From contig OY986966.1 of NCBI GenBank assembly GCA_963920575.1, forward strand, positions 25,387,717 through 25,451,716: a DNA stretch of 64,000 nucleotides, in the 5' to 3' direction. The translations under genes and the position numbers were made by a program. Below, in pieces: positions 55,701-64,000 of the stretch; the stretch's first letter is position 1; every line of letters starts with the position of its first letter. Source of the DNA: Narthecium ossifragum (taxonomy: Eukaryota > Streptophyta > Magnoliopsida > Dioscoreales > Nartheciaceae). Under the pieces are notes generated by a model. That model did not search any database. It worked only from the letters and a program-made list of their open reading frames with translations, and had not been told where the DNA came from.

Positions 55701-56883
55701 GTTTGCACCACGTCATAAATTGGTTATGACGTGACATATGATTCAGCAAATGGGCCATGTGTCCCCCACAATATCTTCTCTCTCTTTATTTATCTGGTTA
55801 CAACCCTTGGTTACAACCCTATGTCACACGTGCGTAGTTTTATAACTCATACGTTCATAAAAATAGATCTTATAAGATATATAGATGGCACTTCACTATA
55901 TATATCAAGCTTTAAAAAAATAGAGATATTCTCTTTTTTTCCTGAGAAAAAACACCTGGAGCTGCTCCCTATGAGTTGGTGGATGTATTTGTTCATCTTA
56001 TGGTAGTCGACCATTTTTTGCCTCCTGTACACACACACACAAATCAAATATCACAATTAATTTCGGAACAAATTAATTAACAAAATCAACATGTGCATAC
56101 CAAACCAAAATTAGACATAGAAAAATAAATTGGGCAATTACATCATCTCATCAATTATGTTAAGAAGTCTGTCACAATCATTGAAGAACGACACGATCAT
56201 CTCCCCTACGAAACCAGGACTTCCTGAGTTTTGCAGCCCCACAAGAGTCTGGAACTGTTCATCCAGCAATTCCTGCAACAAGAAAATTAACAATCACAAA
56301 TTAAAAGATGGGCTAATGAGGATTTTCCCTATCTGGAATCAATGTTGTGCTTCTAATTAATTAGCACATAATAAATAAATAAATAATCACAAATTAACGC
56401 AACTCCGGCCAGCTTCGAAAATTATTTGATACGTGCTGATGATAAATAATCTGATTGACTTGGACGCCAGGTATAGAGGAAACTGCACATGAGATTTGTT
56501 TTCAGACGTTTATTTTGGGATATGTTTTGTTTACTCCTATCTCATGGGGTGAAAATGTAATAGCTGATGGTATGGCTCGGTCATGTCGATCCTCCGAGGT
56601 TCCTATTATTTGGAACCGGAGAACGGTCAATCGACGCTATATAAGTTTTTGTAATTCTAGCTTACGGGCTCAACTCATCAAAAATAAAAATAAAAATAAT
56701 AATCCGATTGACTTCTTGAGAAGTAGGATATAAAAAGAAAAAAAATTTACGACTGAGTTAATTAAAGATGCAAGAAATAATAGATATAATATATATTAGG
56801 AGGCTGCAGGAAGATGAAGATACCTCTTCATACATCTTGTTTAATAACTGAGTGAGCTCATTCTTGAGGGTGTCCAGTGACAT
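52464..56883 (-). CDS. AHP: Histidine-containing phosphotransfer protein (AHP type)
   Basis: Six exons on the minus strand: 56824-56883, 56142-56272, 55956-56024, 52969-53040, 52746-52818, 52464-52544; 486 bases, 161 residues, in frame with GT-AG junctions. Six exons and about 150 residues are usual for plant AHPs. The protein begins MSLDTLKNELTQLLNKMYEE and continues ELLDEQFQTLVGLQNSGSP (family motif LDEQF..L..LQ). The phosphorylation site segment is IHQLIGSSSSVGA with His79 retained, but the normally conserved Lys of HQLKGSS is Ile82, and the preceding AHV is KYI. After GAHFVHLATIQLRHFCEAND a C-terminal helix ends in a charged extension EEEVEVANKAKKE. AHPs relay phosphate from cytokinin receptors to response regulators. 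Intron 3 contains a 2-kb LINE and intron 1 a LINE fragment. Expression and phosphorelay ability are uncertain because of the Lys change. Confidence 0.85.
52675..52724. repeat. AT dinucleotide microsatellite
   Basis: About 24 AT units in intron 5 of the AHP gene, with a shorter TA run just upstream (52630-52652). Confidence 0.95.
53233..53265 (+). repeat. Telomere-type repeats at the LINE 5' end
   Basis: Four tandem TTTAGGG units plus TTTAG, starting at the junction with the target duplication and ending 14 bases before the ORF1 start codon. They lie inside the insertion, so they belong to the element or were added when it integrated. Confidence 0.9.
53234..55233 (+). mobile_element. LINE with intact ORF1 but no ORF2 body, in AHP intron 3
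   Basis: Bracketed by 15-bp target duplications AAGAAGCTCATATGT (53219-53233 and 55234-55248), with an A-rich tail. The insert starts with four TTTAGGG units, then ORF1, then only the first dozen codons of ORF2 (MNYIC, stop, NTRGAGAD), then a jump to a LINE 3' UTR ending GGCTCAATTCATCAAAA. The endonuclease, reverse transcriptase and RNase H are deleted. The insertion is antisense to the AHP gene. Closely matching duplications and an open ORF1 suggest recent activity, presumably mobilised in trans. Confidence 0.88.
53279..55036 (+). CDS. LINE ORF1 protein (DUF4283 plus CCHC zinc knuckle)
   Basis: 585 residues, uninterrupted. After an Ala/Gly-rich N-terminus, residues about 60-210 form the DUF4283 domain (GRFMGGRIPLLVLRHKLSQL; FVFRFENELDMHYVLTKGPW; the WTPD motif follows). 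A zf-CCHC_4 knuckle CPRCAHIGHMVDRC follows around residue 245. The middle is basic and Gly/Arg-rich and the C-terminus ends KKKKRRYVYSPGEQPTSC. ORF1 proteins of plant L1 elements bind nucleic acid and form the ribonucleoprotein. The stop overlaps the ORF2 start as ATGA (55033-55036). Confidence 0.85.
   Translation: MEAEVSDHYARVGVGGTKSPGGSRPPDGRGGLPARSYAAAAASTRQKTVIVTPEQRAKIGSLYADEVVLEDELLDRCCRKWQHSLYGRFMGGRIPLLVLRHKLSQLWGTMEKFQVVDLRDGVFVFRFENELDMHYVLTKGPWAVNGHMLSLLRWREGWTPDVSSFKTMPVYVRIPELDIELYDEEVILQVVASIGMPLEVDVPTVEAARGRYARACVELHLDQPVKMKVPVRKRGVLHHVSFVYENITICPRCAHIGHMVDRCPVPKPIQKGKEVEMEDCSVGGLDQENVGTHTSARGSSQNHMPVEKMNPVSSEDVTVGSETEGWQIVRRTKPRFMHLRNRALRVRLPRNDVDRRMDVNQPRSSTNGGDRRPCTQVWHEVVGLGKGRRQALQRTGKDLIVGRVGGEGVGEGAGTQGQRGKLPSMEPASCASQLGLYSRLESNRQGHIAIGSNGLGANNGPRNSKPTLRKPGPKVMDSYVQPIFVADSLLPFVKTKALSEEDLDGFHAIAVAKMNAALQADTPVYDPSRYVTMEEGEEVESYDGDAEMALVVARCSDGAALVEKKKKRRYVYSPGEQPTSCPVDQ
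56462..56697 (+). mobile_element. Very short 5'-truncated LINE in AHP intron 1
   Basis: Only the last 236 bases are present, encoding the end of the RNase H domain (WGENVIADGMARSCRSSE). The tail GGCTCAACTCATCAAAAATA is the same as in the other LINEs here. Target duplications AATAATCTGATTGACTT (56445-56461) and AATAATCCGATTGACTT (56698-56714) differ at one base. Confidence 0.85.
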
Positions 56884-57364
56884 GGCTGGCGAATTAAGAG
56901 GGATGGAAGACACTCTTAGAAGATGAGAGAGTAGGGGGGAATAAGGGTGGTCTCCCCACCCTAGTATTTATAAGGCTTGTCATGCAGGGGTGTGTCTCAT
57001 AATAAAAAGCTCATTAAAGAAAATACAAGAAAGTTTAATTATTTCATCGAATTATAAATCAAAATTCTTAGAAATGCTGGCTATCTTTCTTTCATGCAGA
57101 AAAAACAAAAATTACAAGACACATGTGTCTATTTAAAGTGAGAATCGGATATTTTACAAGGGATTTTAGATTTCCTTATATTCATACAGACTTCTAATTG
57201 TTTGCATTGGATTTATATTGAGATTTCTATTGGACTTGCATGCAAGGATTTCACAAGCTCTATCTTCCACAGGAACAACCAGACAAGCAAAGCATAAATG
57301 CACTGAATCTAGTGGATATCTATCTTTACTCTTTCGGGCAGCATTATATCTAGCTAGGTAGCAT
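56884..57364. other. AHP promoter side, no gene
   Basis: Upstream region of the AHP gene: a TATTTATAA box-like stretch at about 56964, then A/T-rich DNA. No coding sequence is recognised. Confidence 0.4.
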
Positions 57365-57794
57365 ATCATCCTTATATGAGGCTATGATTATAAGTGAAAC
57401 TTTTGTTGTCCTATGTGGTGGGAGAATGTCCTACGTTGAGCCTATGTGGCTTGATAATTCTATATTGAAGGGGGTTTAGTGGAAGGTAGTTATTGGGTGG
57501 TTATAGGGGGGGTTGGTGGTTACCCTGTCATGTGGCAGTGGACACAACTAGTATATATATATACACACACACTAATGGGTCCCCGTGCCACCTGACACGG
57601 TAACCACCCACCCCTTAACCCCCTCCCCCACTAACCCCCATTAACTTCTCTGTTAACTTCCCCATTAATCATCCACTAACTCCCCCTCCTCCCCATTAAC
57701 CCCCTCCCCTCCACGTAGGCTCCATATAAGATAAAGCATGTCACGTAAGATCCATAAAGGTTATTTTATAACCATAGTCACATATAAGGATGAT
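57365..57794. mobile_element. Foldback element, about 430 bp
   Basis: Ends ATCATCCTTATATGAGGCTATG and the complement of CATAGTCACATATAAGGATGAT. The inverted similarity continues far inward: the left GGTTACCCTGTCATGTGGCA faces the right TGCCACCTGACACGGTAACC. The arms are about 180 bp each and the centre is a TA/CA-rich stretch. It carries no coding capacity. Confidence 0.6.
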
Positions 57795-57800
57795 ATATAT

Positions 57801-58015
57801 ATCATCCTTATATGAGGTTATGGTTATCATCCTTATATGAGGCTATGGCTATAAGCGAAACTTTTGTCGTCCTACGTGGCGGGAGAATGTCGTTCTATGT
57901 GGAGCCTATGTGGCATGATAATCCTAAGTTAAGGGGGGTTTAGTGGGAGGGAGTTATTGGGTGGTTATTGGGGTGGGGTTGGTGGTTACCCTGTCATGTG
58001 ACAGAGGGCAAAAAC
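57801..58015. repeat. Second, single-arm copy of the foldback element
   Basis: Starts with two nested copies of ATCATCCTTATATGAGG (57801, 57826), then repeats the left arm of the preceding element nearly base for base up to GGTTACCCTGTCATGTGACAG. The right arm is missing. Confidence 0.6.
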
Positions 58016-58258
58016 AAATAATGCTTGTTTCCAGCCTTACAAACAAAATCTCCGATACATTCATCTTAGTGCTACCAAAAATAAAAAAAAATTATAACCC
58101 AATCAATCCAATCTAACCTGAACTGATTCAACCTTAATAGAATTGAATCATAGAATTTGACCCAAAACTCATGATCAGATCATATTGAGTCAGGGTCGGT
58201 CCAACGGTTTATGTTAAAGAGAAAAACTATTTTTTAATTTATTTTGTCATTTATGTTA

Positions 58259-58735
58259 AAGGGCTATTTGGTTCTTGAAAAGTGAGCTGAAGTGAAGTGA
58301 CTTTTTTAGGAGTAATTTCACTGGAATGACTTTTTGGGGAGTAACTTTCTGAGATTTTCTGAGTTCTGGTATTTGGTTGGTGCTTGAAGTGGAGATATAG
58401 TCACCCCCAACTATGGACAATTTCAGGGATTTTTAATATTTTATTTTAATATTAAATTAATAATAATTTAATAATTTTAAATTCAAATATTAAAATAATA
58501 CTATTTTGGATGATGTGGACCAATCACGAGGTGACACGTGACATATGAAGACCCACTTATATTAATATTTTATTACAGTATGATATTATTAATATTATTT
58601 GCTACTTTCTATTGAGCCACTCCAACGGTATCGCCGGAAGTCAAATCCGAAAGTGGAAGCTAAATTTGCCTTGGAGGTGAAGTGGCTTGAAGTGACTTCA
58701 ATCTCACTTCAATACCACCAAACAACCGAAGTGGT
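58259..58735. mobile_element. Probable MITE
   Basis: Begins GGGCTATTTGGTTCTTGAAA and ends ACCACCAAACAACCGAAG; both ends carry repeats of GAAGTGAAGTGACTT words in inverted orientation. Target duplication unclear. Confidence 0.4.
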
Positions 58736-58792
58736 TAGAGTCACTTCAAAAAAAGTGATCCCATGACTACACCTCCACTTAAGGGGCTGTTT

Positions 58793-59625
58793 GGTTGCCA
58801 AAAGTGGGGGGTGGAGTGGCTGGACTAGCAGCACTCCATTCACTTGAAACTGTTTGGTTGGGCACCAAGTGGAGGGACTGGGTGGACTAAAGGCTTCTAC
58901 TCAGCCATTTGACTCTGGCTAAAAAAAAGCCAGAGTCGGCTGAGTGGAGTGGGCTGACTTGGGAATCTCGTCTCCAGCGACCTCCTCCTGTGCAATGGGT
59001 AGGAAGGCGTGCTCAAGTTCGAGCTCCGGGAGGCGGACTTCTCCAATGCTGCAACCCGAGCTACTCTTGTCGAGCTGGAACTGATCCCGGAGCCATCTTT
59101 TCCAGCCGAGGGTGCCCAAGTAGAGGAAATCTTGGTTCCTGGTAGGCGAGAGCTTGCGCCCATCTGAGCCAGCGGTGTCCGGGGGGAAAGGCGTCGGCTT
59201 TCAGACCGCGTAGCTGCTGCGGCGGCGGCGTGGCGGCGGTGTAAGAAGAAGGCGAGGATGGCGGCGAGGGCTGAGAGGGAGAGGAGGGGGAGCAGGATGG
59301 CGGCGATGAGTTTGGACGGGGAAGAGTGGGAAGCAGGGGAATTGGAGGAGGGGAAGATGAGGGACGAGATGTTGGCAGGGAAGGTGGGTAGAGAGGAAGG
59401 AGGGGGAGGAGAAGTGGGGTCGAGAGGGAAGAAGGGCTGGGAACTGGAGGAGGAGTTGGAGGAGGACGATGGGTATTTGGGGATGGAGGAGGAGGAGGAG
59501 GTGGGGGAGGGAGAAGGAGGAGAGTAGGACAGGGGAAAGAAGGGTTCATGGAGGACCCTGCTGCTGTGGGCCGGAGCAGAGCATTGTGGTTAGAGAGGGA
59601 GAAGGAACAGTATGAGCATTGTGGT

Positions 59626-59670
<45 letters not shown>

Positions 59671-59890
59671 TTGGAAACGAATCTCGACGCGGCCAAGGGG
59701 TACTTCCCGGCGACACGGTGATGGCGAGGAACCGGCGGCGCGGTGATTGCGGTCATTCAACTCAATCTTCACTCCAGCATCAACCAAACAGCAAAAACTG
59801 ACAAGCCACTTTACAGGAATTCACTTTGCAAAAGTCTGCATTTCAAAATGTGACTCCACTCCACCCAGTCCTGAGAAACCAAACAGGCCC
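58793..59890 (-). mobile_element. Pack-type element carrying a formin gene fragment
   Basis: Ends GGGGCTGTTTGGTTGCC (58793) and the complement of GAAACCAAACAGGCCC (59890) form imperfect inverted repeats; TTAA lies on both sides (58789-58792, 59891-59894), compatible with a TAA/TTA duplication. The ends match Harbinger-type MITEs of the window. Inside, the minus strand encodes class I formin sequence (see next entry). The element also contains a GA microsatellite at about 59624-59667. TIR-bounded capture of a host gene piece is the definition of a Pack-MITE. Confidence 0.65.
58900..59470 (-). pseudogene. Captured class I formin fragment, frameshifted
   Basis: On the minus strand one frame reads QPFFPLDPTSPPPPSSLPTF, then PANISSLIFP, then a membrane segment KLIAAILLPLLSLSALAAIL ending FFLHRRH and TRSESRRLSP. 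This order (Pro-rich segment, FPANISSL, transmembrane helix, basic RS..RL motif) is typical of the N-terminal part of plant class I formins. Further on, in another frame, DFLYLGTLG and then LPELELE resemble the EFLYLGTLV and SPELRPLPPL motifs of the same proteins. The FH1 and FH2 actin-nucleating domains are absent. Frame changes and the position between inverted repeats show it is a captured, non-functional piece. Confidence 0.65.
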
Positions 59891-60026
59891 TTAAGCCAAC
59901 CAAACAAGTCCGGAAAGAGAAAAACTATAATAAGTACGGTGGGTCCGAGTGATTCTTTGCCCCCCACGTAAAGAAATATCTACTACTTATTTAGTTTCGA
60001 TTAAAATTCCCTTTCCTAAACCTTAT

Positions 60027-60232
60027 CGGAGTCGGACTATATTCTGACTCCGATCCAATTCGTTGTTTGCCACTCCTATTTATTATTGGTTTGTTGTTGA
60101 CGACAAAATAAAGACTGATAAGTTATAAAGTGTCGTGAGCTCGAGAGATGGTTCGTTCCCATTTAAAGAAATTCGATTAAAATAATTCTTTTTTTGGAAA
60201 CCTTATCGGAGTCGGATTGTATTCTGACTCGG
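60027..60232. promoter_or_regulatory. Two palindromes 180 bp apart upstream of NPL4
   Basis: CGGAGTCGG...CTGACTCCG (60027-60052) and a close copy (60207-60232) share the leader ACCTTATCGGAGTCGGA. Each could form a hairpin or a paired binding site. The spacing of 180 bp and flanking similarity (AAAGAAAT...ATTAAAAT) point to an old tandem duplication of the promoter. Confidence 0.45.
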
Positions 60233-60407
60233 ATCCAAAAATTAAAGCCCAAATTTAGCTCGAACTCCTTCATCTCCAGCTCAAAGCCTCTCTTCTCGAT
60301 CTCTCTCTATAAATATATCGCGCTCTCTACTCTAAACTCGATTACTCCTCTCTCTAACTCAATTCCGGCCACCACCGGCGAAAGCAAGCACCACCACCGC
60401 CGCCAAG

Positions 60408-63400
60408 ATGATCGTGCGCGTGCGAAGCCGCGACGGCATAGAGCGAGTGACGGTGCCGGAACCCTCCACCGCCACCGTCGCCGTGCTCCAATCCCTCATC
60501 CAAGACCAACTCGGTATTCCCATCCCTTCTCAAACCCTCTCCCTCGACCGCGACCTACTCGTCTCGAAGCCCTCTAATCCTCCCCTTCTCCTCTCCGACT
60601 TGTCCGCCTCTCTCTCCTCTCTCGGCATCTCCCATGGCTCCATCATCTTCCTCTCCTACCCTGCTGACCAATCCATCAGCCGCTCCCTTCCCCACCCCCC
60701 CGTCACCCCTGCTGGCTCCTTTGGCCGCAAGATGACTATGAACGACCTCATCGCTCGCCAGGTCCGCGTCTCCCGCCAAGAAAACCCCCACTGCTCCGCC
60801 GTTTCCTTCGACCGCGACGCAGCCCACCAATTCCAGCTCTACGCCAACGAGACGCTCGCCTTCGCTGTCAAACGTGGGGGGTTCCTCTACGGCCGTGTAG
60901 CCGATGACTCCACTGTCTTTGTCGATTTCATCTACGAGCCCCCGCAGCAGGGGTCAGAGGACACGCTCGCCCTCCTCCGCGACCCCCAAGAGGAAGTCCT
61001 CGTCGAGGCCATCGCAGCCGGTCTCGGCAGGCGTCGCGTCGGGTTCGTGTTCACGCAGGCCGTGGGGAGATCGGACAAAGGGGAGTACACCTTGTCGAGT
61101 AGGGAAGTGATGCAGGCAGCGGAGCTCCACGCTGAGGGAGGGATCCCCGAGTGGGTGACGGCGGTGGTAAAGCTGGAGGTGAATGAGGATGGGGCAGCGG
61201 ACGTGCACTTTGAGGCATTCCAGATGAGTGATATGTGTGTGAAGCTGTTCAAGGATGGGTGGTTTGTTGAGGATAGGGTGGATGAGCACCCGAAGGTATC
61301 GAGGATGAAGAAGAATGTGGTGGTCGGAGTCAAGGATACCAATGAGGTTGATAATGATTTCTTCTTGGTGCCAGTCAAGATCTCGGATCACCAGGTATTT
61401 CTTCAATTTGCTCTCTTTCTCTCTTGTTGTTAACCTATGGTGATTGCCGATTGTGTCATATTGGTGTAGAGAATGCAAAAGACTTGCTCTTTACGTATTG
61501 CATCTTAGATGGTTGGTCTAACTTTTTAGGGTTGCTTGGAGCAAGTTGTTTGAGATAGAATATGTACCTCTTGTAGTTGATAGGTAGACGAGAAGTCTAC
61601 ACCATGGAATTTGATACTCTGTCTATTTAATTCGTGCACCTTTTGAAACTTATCTATAAGACCGGCCTTTTCATCTTATTAGAAGCTAGCATATCAGGGA
61701 AACTCACAATAGGATCAGGACATATGTCAGACATCTCCTACACTTTTTTGCCTCGAGGTTCTCTTGGCCAATATTGTTTCTCCATAGATTCAACTTGGAG
61801 CTGAGAGTCTAAGGTAGGGATCGACCTTGTCAGGGCTCTTTGTTTTCAAGCCTCATGTATTGGAACCTACCTAACTGACCCCTTTATGGTCAACTACATT
61901 GGGGTTGGAGTGTTAGTGTTACCACTTAAACGGATGTAGACCTTTTGTCCAGCAATTCAACTAGAATGATTATTAAAAATAGATTAGACATGAGGCTATA
62001 GGAGGGAGAATACAATTTTCATTGTTATTTTGTGTTGGCTCTGATGGATGTCAAACAAAACATTTGCCATGAAGAAAAAAAGTATCACTTTATTTCATTG
62101 AAACAATCTAGTGCAATTGTAATTAGGTCTCTATGTGTATCTGATCACAGTTTGATTGATAAAAGATACTATTTTGATGGGAAGAAGCCAATGATTGAGG
62201 GATGGGAGTATAGGATGGTGTTGAAGTTTGAGATATGAATTAAGATTGATAAGAGCTTCAATTTTTGGTTGTTGCTACTAGTAGATGATAAGATCACTGG
62301 TTTAGTAGTTTAAGTGGATACCTAGGATTATTCCACAATTTTTCCTCCAACTTTTTTTCTTCTGCTGGATGATAATTATGAAGATTGAAGAGAACTGATA
62401 AAAGGTCGGAATATGGGCATCTTAATGATCTTATGATGTGTAGGATCAACGAGGATGCGACTTGATGTCGATTTTGTTTAGGATTTTTTTTCTTTTATCG
62501 TCTATTTGGGCAATTGGGCAAGGGGAATTGTTGATCTTGAGTTTGAGCATCTGTACTCGGACCCTTAAGCATTAAGCTTCATGAAACAGTAAAACTTTAC
62601 AAGAAAAAAATCATCAACTTAATCAATTATCAATATAAGTCTATATTCCATGTTGACGCACTAGTATTCCTAATTTACATAAATTATCCCCTTATAGTGC
62701 CTTGCCAATTTGATCACTTGATTAATTTTATGATCTTGAGTTTATTTCCTCTATTTTTTTTCGACTTTTCCATGTTCGCATCTTTTTTTATTTGGGAACC
62801 TTTGGATTGATCATTACTTCAAGTTATATATAGACGGAGCTCCCTTAAACTGACGTGTGACTCTATGAGGGGACTTCTGCCCTGAATGCCATCATTTCCA
62901 TAATGCTCCTTTTGTCCCATGTTGACTTTTGGAACTGGAAAATCTTTGTTGAATTTTGTAGGGTGCTATGTCTTTCGGGCAAGCAAAGCAAACTCTTTTA
63001 ACTTATTTCCTTCATCGGTTGCATCTGAATACCTGCATAGCTTCCTGTTCATCCTTAATCAGTGTCTTCTCAGTACCAATGTGGATCTTAAGTGCCACAA
63101 TTTGTTTGAAGTCTTGTTTGTTTAGTCAGGATACCATTATTTATCTCTCTGTTATGAATTGAAGTAGTCAATCACTTGCCTTAACTAAAGGAACCTTGGT
63201 ATTGTTTTGAAAGTTTTCTCTTAGTCCATCACCAGCTCCACAAATTTAACTTGCTAGAGAATATCATATTGGGACTTGGGAGAAGCATTTTAAATCAACA
63301 GAATGAGAGAATTTGGAGGGGGGAAAGTATGGGACTCAACCAAAACCAAGGTTTTTCAACATATCTGCCTTATTATAGGTGTTATGAGCCCTGGGCTAAA

Positions 63401-64000
63401 GCCTTGTACCACCACCTTCTTCTCTTACAGAATTGTCGATGAAAATTTCACAACCTTTAAGACCACACACTTATTTGAATATCACGCTACATGCACCTTG
63501 AGAAGGGCTTCATGCTTCTCACCATGTCTTTTTGTCAAACTAGAACAGTCTGCCACTCCATATAGTTAATGTTGAAGAACTGGATAGGGAGGCACCTTTT
63601 CTTATCGTAGTTGATATTGATTATGCTTTTTGAATATATGAGGTGAGGTGTTCATTCTTTTAGCTTTTGTTAGCTCAAGCTTTGCATATTTACATATATT
63701 CAACTTTTAAGCTTCACTTAGTGATAATCTTATATTTTTGGATATTTCCTTGGAATATCACTTAATTTTGCTATTATTACAGGGACCACTTTCAACGAGT
63801 TTTCCAGTGGAGAACAGGATGACGACTGTAACACTGCAAGCACTGAAGAACCATCTGGATCGGACAAAGCACCTTCTATTTGTGAAACGCATATCTGATT
63901 TCCACCTACTGCTCTTCCTTTCCAGGTTCTTAGATGTGAATGCCGATGTCCCTGCACTTGCCGAATGTGTGCTGGCGCAAACTACAGTCCCCGAAGGCTA
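60408..64000 (+). CDS. NPL4: NPL4-like protein, 5' two exons, runs off the window
   Basis: Exon 1 is 60408-61394 (329 codons) and exon 2 starts at 63783 after TATTACAG, continuing to the window edge; phase 0. Residues 1-85 are an N-terminal ubiquitin-like domain (MIVRVRSRDGIERVTVPEPS). From about 107 comes the conserved NPL4 region (MTMNDLIARQVRVSRQENPH; the family zinc-binding part is not seen, as in plant NPL4). The MPN-like NPL4 domain follows (GFLYGRVADDSTVFVDFIYE; RRVGFVFTQAVGRSDKGEYT; HFEAFQMSDMCVKLFKDG). Exon 2 begins GPLSTSFPVENR. NPL4 with UFD1 recruits ubiquitinated proteins to the AAA ATPase CDC48. The 5' coding end is very GC-rich. Intron 1 is 2.4 kb with no recognised element. 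Confidence 0.92.

Noticed and set aside
59258..59527. Glu/Gly-rich plus-strand ORF in the Pack-type element
   Set aside because: Antisense shadow of the captured formin fragment.

Overview
The window is nuclear DNA from a flowering plant, most likely a non-grass monocot. The evidence is GT-AG introns in conserved plant genes, a nuclear tRNA-Cys, plant transposon families, and several genes with GC-rich 5' coding ends (PPR, SGR9, NPL4), a gradient common in monocots. The species cannot be named from the sequence. One run of 200 Ns (33868-34067) is a scaffold gap.

Layout. 1-3274: 5' part of a decayed minus-strand Ty1/copia retrotransposon whose LTR carries an array of palindromes. 3643-13871: a complete 10.2-kb PIF/Harbinger DNA transposon with TTA target duplications. 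It carries a DDE transposase (split by a solo LTR and one stop codon), a Myb/SANT-like partner protein, and a third ORF joining a hybrid-binding (viroplasmin-type) domain to a C-terminal membrane segment. 17783-19279: mitochondrial-type PPR gene (-). 20170-26335: SC35-like SR splicing factor, seven exons (+). 28352-28771: SOSS-B-type OB-fold protein (-). 29704-32915: GPI-anchored protein, two exons (+), whose intron holds a 66-bp near-perfect hairpin. 34.4-35.4 kb: an IQD fragment and a PPR C-terminal exon. 36-42 kb: truncated LINEs, a solo LTR and two related Harbinger derivatives. 43751-44605: SGR9-type RING ligase (-). 45073-45440: hAT MITE. 45830-46567: type I MADS-box gene (-). 46982-47053: tRNA-Cys. 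47.65-47.95 kb: pelota pseudogene fragment. 48585-50853: four-exon TFIIIC subunit 6-like gene (-). 52464-56883: six-exon histidine phosphotransfer (AHP) gene (-) with two LINEs in its introns. 57.4-59.9 kb: a foldback element and a Pack-type element carrying a formin fragment. 60408-64000: NPL4 gene (+), running off the window.

The host genes are unrelated housekeeping, signalling and regulatory genes, not an operon-like cluster. Several multi-exon genes were assembled by joining exons too short to stand out as ORFs (AHP, TFIIIC6, SCL, GPI protein). The AHP and TFIIIC6 models close exactly in frame.

The most unusual material is in the transposons. The Harbinger element's third ORF looks like an accessory protein, and a shortened relative of it may survive in a second Harbinger derivative at 39.6 kb. 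Other striking items are the ORF1-only LINE that begins with telomere-type repeats and the formin-carrying Pack-type element.
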